Source: Rhodobiaceae bacterium UBA4490 | GTDB taxonomy: Bacteria > Pseudomonadota > Alphaproteobacteria > Parvibaculales > Parvibaculaceae | Length of the DNA: 64,000 nucleotides | Assembly: GCA_002389665.1 (NCBI GenBank) | Contig: DGNO01000002.1 | Span: 567,624-631,623 of the forward strand | Direction: 5' to 3' | Part shown: positions 27,624-36,462 of the stretch, piece after piece | Layout of the letters: each line of letters begins with the position of its first letter | Position numbering within the stretch: the stretch's first letter is position 1 | The notes under the pieces: model-generated | Told to the model about the DNA's origin: nothing | Seen by the model: only the letters and a program-made list of their open reading frames with translations | The model's database searches: none | Made by a program: the position numbers and the translations under genes

Positions 27624-27830
27624 ATGGATAGTATCGACGAAGAGGAACTGCGCACGCTGCTCATCGCGCTGAAGGAAGAACACCGGGACCTCGACACCGC
27701 CATCATGGCGCTTGAAGCGCTGACCTATCCCGATCACCTGCAGATCAAACGGCTGAAGAAAAAGAAGCTGGAATTGCGCGACCGCATCCTGAATATCGAA
27801 GACGAGCTTTTCCCCGACATCATCGCGTGA
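27624..27830 (+). CDS. DUF465 (YdcH-like) small protein, second paralogue
   Basis: 68 residues with EEELRTLLIALKEEHRDLD and HLQIKRLKKKKLELRDRIL, again the DUF465 pattern. The ATG at 27624 gives the usual family length; an ATG at 27597 is open but leaves an atypical N terminus, and AAAGGGG (27604-27610) lies 13 bp before the chosen start. The paralogue pair is divergent. The ~300 bp between them contains both promoters and no further gene. Confidence 0.78.
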   Translation: MDSIDEEELRTLLIALKEEHRDLDTAIMALEALTYPDHLQIKRLKKKKLELRDRILNIEDELFPDIIA

Positions 27831-27843
27831 AGCAATAACGGCG

Positions 27844-28587
27844 CTAACCGCTTTTCTTAATCTCATACATGGCAAGATCGGCGCGTTTGAGCGCCTCTTC
27901 CGGATCTTCCGAACCGGTAAGGCCGACGGCGCCTGCGGAGGCGCCAAGATCGATCGCCACCCCGTCGATCTTCACGGGGTTCTGCGCGATTGTCTCGACG
28001 ATCTGCTGCGCCTTGCGCCGCGCTGCCGTTTCATCGGCGCGCATCATGATGACGCCGAACTCATCCCCGCCCAGCCGGCCGATAAGATCGGATTCGCGCA
28101 CCTGAGAAAGAATGAGCCGGGCGATGTGGCGCAGCGCCTCGTCGCCCGCCGCATGGCCATGGGCATCGTTGAGGCTTTTGAAGCGGTCGAGATCGATATA
28201 GACAAGGCCCGCCGGTTCCCCATGGCGCTGGCCGTAAGAAAGCACACGGGCCAGCTCGCGCACAAAGGCGCGGCGGTTGAGAAGCGGCACAAGCGGATCA
28301 TGATCGGCAAGCTGCTCGGCATCGCGCAGCCGCGCTTTAACGCCATCGAGCTCACGGCGCAGCTCCGCCACCTCGCCCATCAGCGTCATCAAGGCGTTGC
28401 GCACGGCTGGTGTCAGCTCGGTTTCCGGCACCCCCATGATCGAGGCCGTATCGGTGACAACGCGCCCGCCTGCAGCCCCGGCAGCGCCCTGCGCCGCCCC
28501 GGCTCCTCCGGTTTTCGCCGTGCCCCCATAGGCCCGCGAGGCAGCGCTGCCTGCGGCCGATCTGGATTTACTATCGCCAACTTTCAT
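27844..28587 (-). CDS. Diguanylate cyclase with GGDEF domain
   Basis: 247 residues. The first ~45 are Ala/Gly-rich and low in complexity, followed by a helical linker and a GGDEF domain: DHDPLVPLLNRRAFVREL, DLDRFKSLNDAHGHAAGD, RLGGDEFGVI. The active-site motif is intact, and an inhibitory-site RESD lies five residues before GGDEF, so product feedback is expected. No membrane helix or sensor domain is seen, so input must come from a partner or from the N-terminal tail. It makes c-di-GMP from two GTP. Confidence 0.88.
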   Translation of the reverse strand: MKVGDSKSRSAAGSAASRAYGGTAKTGGAGAAQGAAGAAGGRVVTDTASIMGVPETELTPAVRNALMTLMGEVAELRRELDGVKARLRDAEQLADHDPLVPLLNRRAFVRELARVLSYGQRHGEPAGLVYIDLDRFKSLNDAHGHAAGDEALRHIARLILSQVRESDLIGRLGGDEFGVIMMRADETAARRKAQQIVETIAQNPVKIDGVAIDLGASAGAVGLTGSEDPEEALKRADLAMYEIKKSG

Positions 28588-28831
28588 GCAAAGCGCCCCA
28601 TAGGCTCAAAATACGGCAGTCCGGCGCACCGCGCCAAGGAAATTTGGTGCATTTGCGCCGCTTCCCAGGCCTCCCTGCCCCGATTAGGGCTATCTCAGGA
28701 CATAGCGCCGCAATCCTTGCCTTAAAGCCCCTTCTGCCTATAATCCGCCGCTTTCCGGCGTCCTATCATCGGGCGCCGCCAATTGAGCGAAGATGGCAAA
28801 CCCGTCTTTTCACGACCGGCCGGAGGAAGGC

Positions 28832-29335
28832 ATGACCACGTCGAGCGAGACAGCCAAAGTGGGCATCATTATGGGCAGCCAGTCCGACTGGCCGACCATG
28901 AAACACGCCGCCGACGTTCTGGACGCGCTGGGCGTGCCTTACGAGGCGCGGATCGTCTCCGCCCACCGCACCCCGCAGCGCCTTTACGATTATGCCCATA
29001 GCGCCAAATCCCGCGGCCTGCAGGTGATCATTGCAGGCGCCGGGGGCGCCGCCCACCTACCGGGCATGACGGCCTCCATGACGCCGCTTCCCGTGCTCGG
29101 CGTGCCGGTGAAGAGCCGCGCGCTTTCAGGTCAGGACAGCCTTCTTTCCATCGTGCAGATGCCCGGCGGCATTCCCGTCGGCACGCTCGCCATCGGCGAT
29201 GCGGGCGCAAAGAACGCAGGGCTTCTGGCAAGCGCCATTCTGGCCCTGCAGGATGAGGCACTGGCCGCCCGCCTCGACGAATGGCGCAAGGCGCAGAGCG
29301 AGGCCGTCGCCGAAACCCCCGAAGACAGCCAATAA
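28832..29335 (+). CDS. purE: N5-carboxyaminoimidazole ribonucleotide mutase
   Basis: 167-residue class I PurE. It moves the carboxylate from N5-CAIR to CAIR in purine synthesis. Motifs: [41 protein letters not shown] and [13 protein letters not shown]. The ATG at 28832 follows GGAGGAAGG; an earlier ATG at 28793 would add 13 poorly conserved residues. It is followed 18 bp later by purK, its pathway partner. Confidence 0.95.
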   Translation: MTTSSETAKVGIIMGSQSDWPTMKHAADVLDALGVPYEARIVSAHRTPQRLYDYAHSAKSRGLQVIIAGAGGAAHLPGMTASMTPLPVLGVPVKSRALSGQDSLLSIVQMPGGIPVGTLAIGDAGAKNAGLLASAILALQDEALAARLDEWRKAQSEAVAETPEDSQ

Positions 29336-29350
29336 GAAGACAGCCAATAA
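29321..29350. repeat. Tandem 15-bp duplication spanning the purE stop
   Basis: GAAGACAGCCAATAA occurs twice in direct succession (29321-29335 and 29336-29350). The first copy ends with the purE stop codon; the second repeats the last four codons and stop as non-coding DNA just before purK. It looks like a recent slippage duplication that displaced the purK start. Confidence 0.9.
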
Positions 29351-29353
29351 AAC

Positions 29354-30454
29354 ATGACGCACACGCCGCCTTCTTCCGCACCGCTTGCCCCCGGCGCCCG
29401 CATCGGCATTCTGGGCGGCGGCCAGCTTGGCCGGATGCTCGCGGTCTCCGCCGCCGAGCTGGGCTTCAACTGCCATATCTATTGCCCGGAAGAAAACCCG
29501 CCCGCAGGCGAGGTTGCCGCCAGCACCACCTGCGCGGCCTATGAGGACGAAGCCGCCCTCACCCGCTTTGCCGAAAGCGTCGATGTCGTCACCTATGAGT
29601 TTGAAAACGTGCCGGAAAAGGCCGCAGCGCTTCTGGAAGCCCATGTACCCGTGCGTCCCGGCCCGCTCGCCCTCGCCACGGCACAAGACCGGCTGACGGA
29701 AAAAACCTTTCTGCGCGAGGCAGGCATCGCCACCGCGCCCTTCGCCGCCGTTTCAAGCCTCGAGGATTTGAAACAAGCCGTGGAAACGATCGGCCGCCCC
29801 TCGATCCTGAAGACCCGCCGCTTCGGCTATGACGGCAAGGGCCAGGTGAAGATCGAAGGCGACACGGATCTTGCCGCCGCCTTTGAAGAGATCGGCAAAC
29901 AGCCCGCCATCCTGGAAGGTTTCGTCCCCTTTACCCGCGAGATTTCCGTCATCGTCGCGCGCGGTACGGACGGTGGGATCGCCGCTTACGATCCCGGCGA
30001 GAACATTCACAAGAACCATATTCTCCATACAACGACCGTGCCCGCCGCCATCGGCGAGACCACCGCGGCAGAGGCCATGGAAATCGCCCGCAAGCTGATA
30101 GGCGCGCTTTCCTATATCGGCGTAATGGGCGTGGAGATGTTTCATCTTGAAACAGAAGGCGCGCTGGTCGTGAACGAGATTGCACCCCGCGTGCACAATT
30201 CCGGTCACTGGACCCAGGACGGCTGCGCGGTGTCGCAATTCGAGCAGCATATCCGCGCCATTACCGGCTGGCCGCTCGGCGATCCGGCCCGCCACGCCGA
30301 CACGCAAATGCTCAATCTGATCGGCGATGATGCCCATAATTGGCAGGCATTTGCACAAGATGCGAAATGCCATGTTCACCTTTACGGGAAAAAGGAAGCA
30401 CGGCCGGGCCGCAAAATGGGCCACGTTAACCGTATCCGCGCGCTTTCCCGCTAA
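29354..30454 (+). CDS. purK: 5-(carboxyamino)imidazole ribonucleotide synthase
   Basis: 366-residue ATP-grasp enzyme that carboxylates AIR with bicarbonate to give N5-CAIR for PurE. Motifs are IGILGGGQLGRMLA, VVTYEFENVP, LKTRRFGYDGKGQ, VPFTREISVIVAR, and NEIAPRVHNSGHWTQDGC. No clear ribosome site precedes the ATG, only duplicated purE tail, so translation may depend on coupling with purE. Confidence 0.95.
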   Translation: MTHTPPSSAPLAPGARIGILGGGQLGRMLAVSAAELGFNCHIYCPEENPPAGEVAASTTCAAYEDEAALTRFAESVDVVTYEFENVPEKAAALLEAHVPVRPGPLALATAQDRLTEKTFLREAGIATAPFAAVSSLEDLKQAVETIGRPSILKTRRFGYDGKGQVKIEGDTDLAAAFEEIGKQPAILEGFVPFTREISVIVARGTDGGIAAYDPGENIHKNHILHTTTVPAAIGETTAAEAMEIARKLIGALSYIGVMGVEMFHLETEGALVVNEIAPRVHNSGHWTQDGCAVSQFEQHIRAITGWPLGDPARHADTQMLNLIGDDAHNWQAFAQDAKCHVHLYGKKEARPGRKMGHVNRIRALSR

Positions 30455-30566
30455 ACTTCTCCGTGATCGGAACACGCGGCGATCCGCCGCATCGACTTTT
30501 GGTTAATCCGCCCGCATCAACACGCCGGGCGGGAGGGGGACCGAACCACAAACCACCGCGAGACGT

Positions 30567-31184
30567 ATGGATTTAGACCCCACCCAGATGAGCGACACGG
30601 ATATCCGTAAGGAACTGCAGGCGCTTCTCCCGGCCGATACTCCCAAATCCTTTCTCGATCTTTGGGTCTATTGGTATTCCATCCGCTATGGGAAAGTGCT
30701 GCCGGATGTGGCCGATTTCGACCCGATGCGCATCACCCGGCTTCTGCCCGACATTTCCGTTTTCGAACGGCGCAAACCGGACGAGCTAATTTACCGTCTG
30801 GCCGGCACCGCTATCGCAGAGCGCATGGGCCATGACCCGACGGGCGAGAACCTGGTCGATCTGACCGATCCGGCGCGGCACACTTTCGTCACCGATCTTT
30901 TCACCGGGATCATCGAAACCCCGGCAGGTGCCTTCGTGCGCTACGAAAACACCTATGCCTCGGGCCGCAAGGCCATGGTGCAAAGTTTCTTCCTGCCCAT
31001 GGTCGGGCCGAAGAAAGAAGCCGGAGCCGGGACAAGCCAAGGCTTCCTGCAGCGCGTCCTTTCCATCCATCATATGGAAGCGGCAAAGGAATATGAAAGC
31101 GAGCGCCAGCGCACGACGGTCGACAGCGACATCGACAAGACCGTCTGGATCGATATCGGCCAAGGCGTGCCGAAGAACGGCTGA
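30567..31184 (+). CDS. PAS-domain protein (PAS_5-like)
   Basis: 205 residues. The region from LDLWVYWYSIRYGKVLPDVADFDPMRITRLLPDISV is best described by its parts: LPDVADFDPMRITRLLPD and RLAGTAIAERMGHDPTGENL match the PAS_5 family of single-domain sensor-like proteins frequent in alphaproteobacteria. No kinase, HTH or output domain is attached. Function is unknown; a ligand-binding or adaptor role is inferred. Confidence 0.7.
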   Translation: MDLDPTQMSDTDIRKELQALLPADTPKSFLDLWVYWYSIRYGKVLPDVADFDPMRITRLLPDISVFERRKPDELIYRLAGTAIAERMGHDPTGENLVDLTDPARHTFVTDLFTGIIETPAGAFVRYENTYASGRKAMVQSFFLPMVGPKKEAGAGTSQGFLQRVLSIHHMEAAKEYESERQRTTVDSDIDKTVWIDIGQGVPKNG

Positions 31185-31208
31185 CCGCCTTAAAAAGCCT
31201 GCTCTCTT

Positions 31209-31865
31209 TTAGCGCGGGCCCGGATAGCGCAGCCGCCCCAGAAAAGAGACGGGATCGGGAAATTTCGAAAGGGCCTTGGCAAGCTTCGCCTTGCCCTTCT
31301 CGATCTCCATCACATCGGCAATGCGCCGGTCGAGAAAGGCATACGTCTCGGCGAAATCTTCCGATGTATCCCCGAACCAGACAAAGAGCGTCGAAACGAA
31401 AACGCCGGAGAGCAGTGCGCGCTTCGTATAGAAATTGAAATCCGTCGCCGTATCGCCCGCCGCCAGCCAAATCGCATCCACTGTCCGGTAAAGCGCCTGC
31501 GCGCCGGTTAAATGCGTGGGCGAGAGGGAAAGCGCGGCAGCCGCCCGGCGCACCGCCTCGCGGTTATCCGCATCCACCTCAAGACGCACCCGCACCGCAT
31601 GGGTGATCCGCTCACGGATTTTCATCGAGACAAGATCGTCCTTCGCCAGCCGTTCCAGCATCGCCTTGTCGCCGCGGGCGAAGAAATGGGCGATCGCATC
31701 GCGCACCCCGTCCGGGAAAAGCAGCCGCACCTCGCCTTGCTCGAGCCCGGCTTCCTCGCCGGCCCGGATGAGCCCCTGCAACGTCCAGCCATCGAAAGCG
31801 ACATCCGGAAGCGCGGCATCCAAAACCGCGTCTTTCTTCTGCTCTTCGGTCAATTTCGCTGCCAT
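31209..31865 (-). CDS. COQ9-family ubiquinone biosynthesis protein
   Basis: 218 residues, with a TetR-like helical fold predicted from the family. The signature is in the C-terminal half: DFNFYTKRALLSGVFVSTLF, DTSEDFAETYAFLDRRIADV. COQ9 binds lipid and assists COQ7-dependent hydroxylation in ubiquinone synthesis. The ATG at 31865 has GGGAG 8 bp upstream; an ATG at 31880 is an alternative. It lies downstream of def on the same strand, 57 bp apart. Confidence 0.85.
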   Translation of the reverse strand: MAAKLTEEQKKDAVLDAALPDVAFDGWTLQGLIRAGEEAGLEQGEVRLLFPDGVRDAIAHFFARGDKAMLERLAKDDLVSMKIRERITHAVRVRLEVDADNREAVRRAAAALSLSPTHLTGAQALYRTVDAIWLAAGDTATDFNFYTKRALLSGVFVSTLFVWFGDTSEDFAETYAFLDRRIADVMEIEKGKAKLAKALSKFPDPVSFLGRLRYPGPR

Positions 31866-31922
31866 TGGTTTAGCTCCCATTGGGGTTTGGTTCCCATCGG
31901 TTTCGCTTCTAAGAGCGCCCTC

Positions 31923-32480
31923 TTAAGGCCTGCGTCCGGAGGCAAGCCAGTGGCGCACCTCGCTTTCGAAAATCAGTTTGCCGAGATCGCTCATCCGCTG
32001 GGGATAGAGAATCCCGTCGAGATGATCGCATTCATGCTGCACGACGCGGGCATGAAACCCCTTGGCACGGCGCTCCATGGGCTTGCCGTCGAGCCCCACG
32101 CCCTTATAGACGATATCGGTGTAGCGCGGCACCAGCCCCCGCAGCCCCGGCACGGAAAGGCACCCTTCCCAGCCTTCTTCCATCTCATCGCTCTGGGGCT
32201 CGATTTCAGGGTTGATGAGCACGGTAAGCGGCGCCGTATGGTCGAAAGCCTCTTCCTCATCGAGATCCGCCTCGGCCCGCGCGCCCGGCGCCTGGAAAAT
32301 CACCACCCGAAGGCCCTCATGGACCTGCGGCGCGGCAAGCCCTGCCCCATTGGCATCGATCATGGTCTCGATCATATCTTCCACCAGCGCGCAAATTTCC
32401 GGCGCGCCGGGGTCTTTCACCGGCTCGGCAGGCAATTTCAGGATCGGATGGCCCATCCGGGCGATTTTACGGATCGTCAT
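31923..32480 (-). CDS. def: Peptide deformylase
   Basis: 185 residues. Removes the formyl group from new protein N termini. All three motifs are present: GAGLAAPQV, EGCLSVPG and QHECDHLDG, giving the metal ligands Cys and two His. The ATG at 32480 starts MTIRKIARMGHPIL, where the family begins; a longer frame to 32516 is not conserved. No fmt gene is adjacent; if a second def exists elsewhere, this could be the paralogue. Confidence 0.92.
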   Translation of the reverse strand: MTIRKIARMGHPILKLPAEPVKDPGAPEICALVEDMIETMIDANGAGLAAPQVHEGLRVVIFQAPGARAEADLDEEEAFDHTAPLTVLINPEIEPQSDEMEEGWEGCLSVPGLRGLVPRYTDIVYKGVGLDGKPMERRAKGFHARVVQHECDHLDGILYPQRMSDLGKLIFESEVRHWLASGRRP

Positions 32481-32662
32481 GGCGGTTAATATGGGGGGCG
32501 CCGGAAGGCCCGTCAAAGCCCGAAAGCGGGGGTTTTAAGGGGCCGATCGCCGCATCCGGCCCCCTTTAGTCCCGCCCGGCCTGTCTGCGATCCTCTTGAG
32601 GCCGGAATAAGCCCTGAAAGGCTGGACAAGGCTCGAATCTTTTGCTAGTTAACCGGCCTCAG

Positions 32663-32684
32663 CGGGGCCCTTGATGTGGCCCCG
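32663..32684 (+). promoter_or_regulatory. Leader hairpin upstream of rpsU
   Basis: CGGGGCC (32663-32669) pairs with GGCCCCG (32678-32684) across an 8-nt loop, followed by a T-rich stretch (GCATTTCTTTT). It lies about 90 bp before the rpsU start. It could be a 5' UTR control hairpin or a weak terminator. Confidence 0.35.
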
Positions 32685-32774
32685 GCATTTCTTTTGGCCG
32701 TTTAAAGGTATCTGACCGTTTAGACGCCATTGGAACTGAAATCAGGAAATTTGACCGAAAGGCAGGGATTCCTC

Positions 32775-33002
32775 GTGCAGGTACTCGTTCGCGACAACAA
32801 CGTCGATCAGGCGCTCAAAGCGCTGAAGAAAAAAATGCAGCGGGAAGGTATCTTCCGTGAAATGAAGCTGCGTGGCCATTTCGAGAAGCCTTCCGAGAAG
32901 AAAGCCCGCGAAAAAGCCGAAGCGATCCGCCGTGCGCGCAAACTGGCCCGCAAACGCGCTCAGCGCGAAGGCCTGCTGCCCGGCAACAAGCGCGGCCGCT
33001 AA
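32775..33002 (+). CDS. rpsU: 30S ribosomal protein S21
   Basis: 75 residues: [20 protein letters not shown] at the start and [12 protein letters not shown] at the end, with the basic helical pair typical of S21. The start is a GTG at 32775, placed by family alignment and by AGGGA a few bases upstream; a longer ATG frame from 32730 exists but is not conserved. S21 helps translation initiation at the 3' end of 16S rRNA. A strong terminator follows. Confidence 0.93.
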   Translation: MQVLVRDNNVDQALKALKKKMQREGIFREMKLRGHFEKPSEKKAREKAEAIRRARKLARKRAQREGLLPGNKRGR

Positions 33003-33061
33003 GCCTTCAAGGCCAAAAAGCCAAGTGGCGGGGACGGCACAAAGCTCACCCCCCGCATCCC

Positions 33062-33085
33062 AAAGCCCCCTTGCGGGGGCTTTTT
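33062..33085 (+). terminator. Intrinsic terminator after rpsU
   Basis: AAAGCCCCC (33062-33070), loop TTGC, GGGGGCTTT (33075-33083), then TT. Confidence 0.9.
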
Positions 33086-33176
33086 GCGTTTGGCGGAAAT
33101 GGTGGCGCCTTTGTCCGCCGCAGTTTACCCGACACCAGTATATTGCGTCCTCATGCCCCCTAAGCAGGAGTACGCC

Positions 33177-33785
33177 TTGAAGCTCTATATCATCCGCTCC
33201 GCCTGTTCGCTCGCCGCTCATATTCTGGTGCGTGAGGCGGGCCTCAATATCGATCTCGTCAAAGTGGATCTGGCAACCAAGAAGCTTGCCGACGGCACGC
33301 CCTATAGCGACATCGTGCCGAAAGGCCAGGTCAGCGCCATGACCCTGGAAAACGGAGAGCTGCTCACCGAAAATATCGCTGTCCTTGCCTATCTCTCCTC
33401 GCTTGCCCCTGAACACAATTTCATGGGCACACCGGGCTCGATGGAGTCTTTCCGCGTCCTGGAATGGCTCTCCTTCGTTTCAACGGAAATGCATAAACAG
33501 ATTTACTGGACGACGTTCAACACCGAGGCCCCGCGCCCTTACAAAGCCTATTTGCGCACTTTGCTGCACAAGCGTTTCGACACGCTTGCCCGGCAACTGG
33601 AAAAACAGGACTTTATTGCCACCGGCAGTTTCACGGCGGCGGATGCTTATCTGACATGGGCGCTGCATTTGGCGGGTCTTCTCGGCGAAACGGTGACTGC
33701 CTGGCCGGCCCTCGAGGCCTACCGGACGCGCATGTTCGCCCGCTCCGCCGTTGTCCAGGCGCTTGCCTTCGAAGCGGCGGACTGA
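33177..33785 (+). CDS. Glutathione S-transferase family protein
   Basis: 202 residues. N-terminal thioredoxin-like domain (MKLYIIRSACSLAAHILVRE, PKGQVSAMTLENGELLTENIAVLAYL, the latter holding the glutathione-binding Glu-Asn pair) and an all-helical C-terminal domain. The fit is to the beta-type bacterial GSTs that begin MKLYY...ACS. A TTG at 33177 is used because AGGAG lies 6 bp upstream and the domain starts there; an ATG at 33153 would add eight residues. Substrate unknown. Confidence 0.83.
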   Translation: MKLYIIRSACSLAAHILVREAGLNIDLVKVDLATKKLADGTPYSDIVPKGQVSAMTLENGELLTENIAVLAYLSSLAPEHNFMGTPGSMESFRVLEWLSFVSTEMHKQIYWTTFNTEAPRPYKAYLRTLLHKRFDTLARQLEKQDFIATGSFTAADAYLTWALHLAGLLGETVTAWPALEAYRTRMFARSAVVQALAFEAAD

Positions 33786-33797
33786 CCGGCACCAAGG

Positions 33798-34277
33798 CTA
33801 GAGATACTTGCGCAGCGAGACCTCGTAGAGCCCATAGCCCGATTTCTCATAAAAGCGCTGGGCGCTCTTATTGCCCGCAACGGCGAAAAGCCGGACCTGG
33901 GTGAGCCCCAGCGCTTTGAAGTGGGCCTCGGCCGCCGCCATAAGCGCCTGGCCGGCGCCGCTGCCGCGCGCGGCTTCTTCCACATAAATATCGGCGATAT
34001 AACCGAAGCGCCGCTCATTCTCGGCAACGAAGAAACCGGGGTCGGTGTCCACCATGGCGGCGATGAAGCCGAGGGGCTTACCCTCCTCTTCTGCGATCAG
34101 CATGACGCCCTGATGGGCGGCGGCTTCCTCTTCCAGATGGCTGAGATGCGGCTCGGCCATTTCAGGGCCGGGCGTGCGGTTCGCCTCCAGCGCGCGCTCA
34201 TATTCTTGGAGCGCCGCCATGAAACGCAAAAGAACGGGCCGGTCCTCCGGGTCTGCCGCGCGCACCTGAACGCCCAC
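33798..34277 (-). CDS. GNAT-family N-acetyltransferase
   Basis: 159 residues. The acetyl-CoA-binding loop ARGSGAGQALM follows IADIYVEEA, and the C terminus has NKSAQRFYEKSGY, as in many RimI-like enzymes. The acceptor is unknown. The start is a GTG at 34277, which overlaps the TAG stop of the upstream gene by one base, so the pair is translationally coupled. Confidence 0.83.
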   Translation of the reverse strand: MGVQVRAADPEDRPVLLRFMAALQEYERALEANRTPGPEMAEPHLSHLEEEAAAHQGVMLIAEEEGKPLGFIAAMVDTDPGFFVAENERRFGYIADIYVEEAARGSGAGQALMAAAEAHFKALGLTQVRLFAVAGNKSAQRFYEKSGYGLYEVSLRKYL

Positions 34278-34627
34278 TAGAACTTCTCCTCGCCGCGAAT
34301 GCGCTGGGGATCGGGGAAATCCCGGTAAAGCGCGAAGGTCACATCCTGGACCAGGGAATTAACGCCGTGATGGGCGGTCTCGATGGGCTCGCCCCGTGCC
34401 GAGACGAGCTTGAACGCCTCATCGAGCTGAGCGAGATCCTTCACCTCGATCATAAAATGAAATTCGGCCAGATGCGCCGGGCCGAGCCCGAGCTTGCGGC
34501 GGGTGAGCCTGTAGCTTTCGACTTTCCCGCGCGCTTTCAGATCGCCCATGTAATTGGCAAAGGCCTCGGCAAAGGCGGTATCGCTCACCCCCGCCTTCAG
34601 GTTGCACCAGCCGTGATAAATATCCAT
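34277..34627 (-). CDS. Conserved protein of unknown function, coupled to GNAT gene
   Basis: 116 residues, soluble, beginning MDIYHGWCNLKAGVSDTAFA, with alternating strands and helices (AEFHFMIEVKDLAQLDEAF) that suggest a dimeric ferredoxin-like fold. I do not recognise a named function. It overlaps the GNAT start by one base and lies downstream of the pnt terminator. Confidence 0.65.
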   Translation of the reverse strand: MDIYHGWCNLKAGVSDTAFAEAFANYMGDLKARGKVESYRLTRRKLGLGPAHLAEFHFMIEVKDLAQLDEAFKLVSARGEPIETAHHGVNSLVQDVTFALYRDFPDPQRIRGEEKF

Positions 34628-34670
34628 CGCCTCATCCCTCTTTTGGCCGACAGGCTAAAGAAAGATGGCC

Positions 34671-34699
34671 AAAGAAAAAGGGCGGCGCAAGCGCCGCCC
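34671..34699 (-). terminator. Intrinsic terminator after pntB
   Basis: On the minus strand GGGCGGCG, loop CTTG, CGCCGCCC is followed by TTTTTCTTT. It ends the pntAA-pntAB-pntB transcript. Confidence 0.88.
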
Positions 34700-34725
34700 T
34701 CTTATCCGGATGGAACCGATCCGCC

Positions 34726-36135
34726 TTAAAGAGACTTCACGATCTCTTCCACCATCTTCTTCGCATCGGCAAAGAGCATCATGGTGTTGTCGCGGAAGAA
34801 CAGTTCGTTCTCCACACCGGCATAGCCCGAGCCCATGCCGCGCTTGACGAAGAGCACCGTCTTGGCCTTTTCCACATCGAGCACCGGCATGCCGAAGATC
34901 GGGCTGGCCGGGTCGGTCTTGGCCGACGGGTTGGTCACGTCATTGGCGCCGATGACGAAGGCCACATCGGCCTGGGAGAACTGGTTGTTGATGTCTTCCA
35001 GCTCGAACACTTCGTCATAAGGCACATTGGCTTCGGCCAGGAGCACGTTCATATGCCCCGGCATACGGCCTGCCACCGGGTGAATGGCGTAAGAAACCTT
35101 CACGCCTTCTTCCTTGAGCACGTCGGCCATTTCTTTAAGCGCATGCTGGGCCTGCGCCACCGCCATGCCGTAGCCCGGCACGATGATAACGGAGCCGGCA
35201 TTCTTCATGATGAAGGCCGCATCGTCCGCCGAGCCCTGCTTGACCGGACGGGTTTCGACCTGACCTGCGCCGGCTGTCGCCGCATCCGCGCCGAAGCCGC
35301 CGAGGATCACGCTGATGAAGGAGCGGTTCATGCCCTTACACATGATGTAAGAGAGAATGGCGCCCGAAGAGCCCACCAGCGCCCCCGTGATGATGAGCGC
35401 GAGGTTGCCCAGCGTGAAGCCGATGCCTGCCGCTGCCCAGCCCGAATAGGAGTTGAGCATGGAGACCACCACCGGCATATCCGCCCCGCCGATCGGAATG
35501 ATGATCAGGAAGCCGATAATGAAGGAGAGGATGGTGATCGCCAGGAAGAGCTCGACGCTCTGATTGGCCGGATCGAGGCAGAGGAACACGATGCCGCCGA
35601 CAATGGCGAGCGCCATGAGAATGTTGATCGCATGGCGGCCCGGCAGAATGATCGGCGCGCCGGACATATTGCCGTTGAGCTTGGCAAAGGCGATGACCGA
35701 CCCGGAAAAGGTGATCGCGCCGATGGCAACACCGAGCGACATTTCAACGAGGCTCGCCACCTTGATGTGGAGGAAGGAACCGATGCCGAAGGCCTCCGGC
35801 GCATAGAACGCGCCCCAGGCGACGAGCACGGCCGCAAGACCGACCAGCGAGTGGAACGCGGCCACAAGCTGCGGCATCTGCGTCATGGCGATGCGCCGGG
35901 CGATGACCGCGCCAACGCCGCCGCCGATCACCAGCGCCACAATGATAAGGCCCCAGGTGAGCGCATTATTCGCTTCCAGACTCACCAGCGTGGTGAGAAT
36001 GGCGATCGTCATACCGATCATGCCATAGGTGTTGCCCTGGCGGGAGGTTTCCGGCGAGGAAAGCCCGCGCAATGCGAGGATGAAAAGGACGCCCGATACG
36101 AGGTAAAGCAGCGCCGTTACGTTTGCTGACAACAT
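34726..36135 (-). CDS. pntB: Proton-translocating NAD(P) transhydrogenase, beta subunit
   Basis: 469 residues. The N-terminal part carries about nine membrane helices (domain II), and the C-terminal ~180 residues form the NADP-binding domain III with VPGYGMAVAQAQH, HPVAGRMPGHMNVLLAEA and GANDVTNPSAK. With PntAA and PntAB it uses the proton gradient to reduce NADP with NADH. The genes are split in three as in Rhodospirillum rubrum. The start is 9 bp after the pntAB stop. Confidence 0.95.
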   Translation of the reverse strand: MLSANVTALLYLVSGVLFILALRGLSSPETSRQGNTYGMIGMTIAILTTLVSLEANNALTWGLIIVALVIGGGVGAVIARRIAMTQMPQLVAAFHSLVGLAAVLVAWGAFYAPEAFGIGSFLHIKVASLVEMSLGVAIGAITFSGSVIAFAKLNGNMSGAPIILPGRHAINILMALAIVGGIVFLCLDPANQSVELFLAITILSFIIGFLIIIPIGGADMPVVVSMLNSYSGWAAAGIGFTLGNLALIITGALVGSSGAILSYIMCKGMNRSFISVILGGFGADAATAGAGQVETRPVKQGSADDAAFIMKNAGSVIIVPGYGMAVAQAQHALKEMADVLKEEGVKVSYAIHPVAGRMPGHMNVLLAEANVPYDEVFELEDINNQFSQADVAFVIGANDVTNPSAKTDPASPIFGMPVLDVEKAKTVLFVKRGMGSGYAGVENELFFRDNTMMLFADAKKMVEEIVKSL

Positions 36136-36144
36136 GCTGCCCCC

Positions 36145-36462
36145 TTACCGGTCTTTTTTCTTGTACATCGCAAGCATGCGCTGCGTGACAAGAAAGCCGC
36201 CAAAAATGTTTACCGCTGCGAGCGCCGTCGCCACGAAGCCGAGACCCTTGGCGAAAATGCCGCCCTCGGCATCGCCGAGCTGCACGCCGACGGAAATCAG
36301 CGCGCCGACGATGATCACGGAAGAAATGGCGTTGGTAACGGACATAAGCGGCGTATGGAGCGCAGGCGTCACGCTCCACACCACGTAATAGCCCACAAAG
36401 ATCGCAAGCACGAAAATCGCCAGGCGGAATACAAACGGATCTACGATTGCCGCTTCCATCAT
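36145..36462 (-). CDS. pntAB: NAD(P) transhydrogenase, alpha-2 membrane subunit
   Basis: 105 residues with three to four membrane helices: FRLAIFVLAIFVGYYVVW, HTPLMSVTNAISSVIIVGAL, and ALAAVNIFGGFLVTQRML. These are the standard features of the small alpha-2 chain, which completes the membrane domain with PntB. The start overlaps the pntAA stop (ATGA), and AAGGAGG sits in front. Confidence 0.95.
   Translation of the reverse strand: MMEAAIVDPFVFRLAIFVLAIFVGYYVVWSVTPALHTPLMSVTNAISSVIIVGALISVGVQLGDAEGGIFAKGLGFVATALAAVNIFGGFLVTQRMLAMYKKKDR

Noticed and set aside
32537-32567. Hairpin AAGGGGCCG / CGGCCCCCTT as a terminator
   Set aside because: It needs a bulge, the loop is long, and no T-run follows on the minus strand where def would need one.
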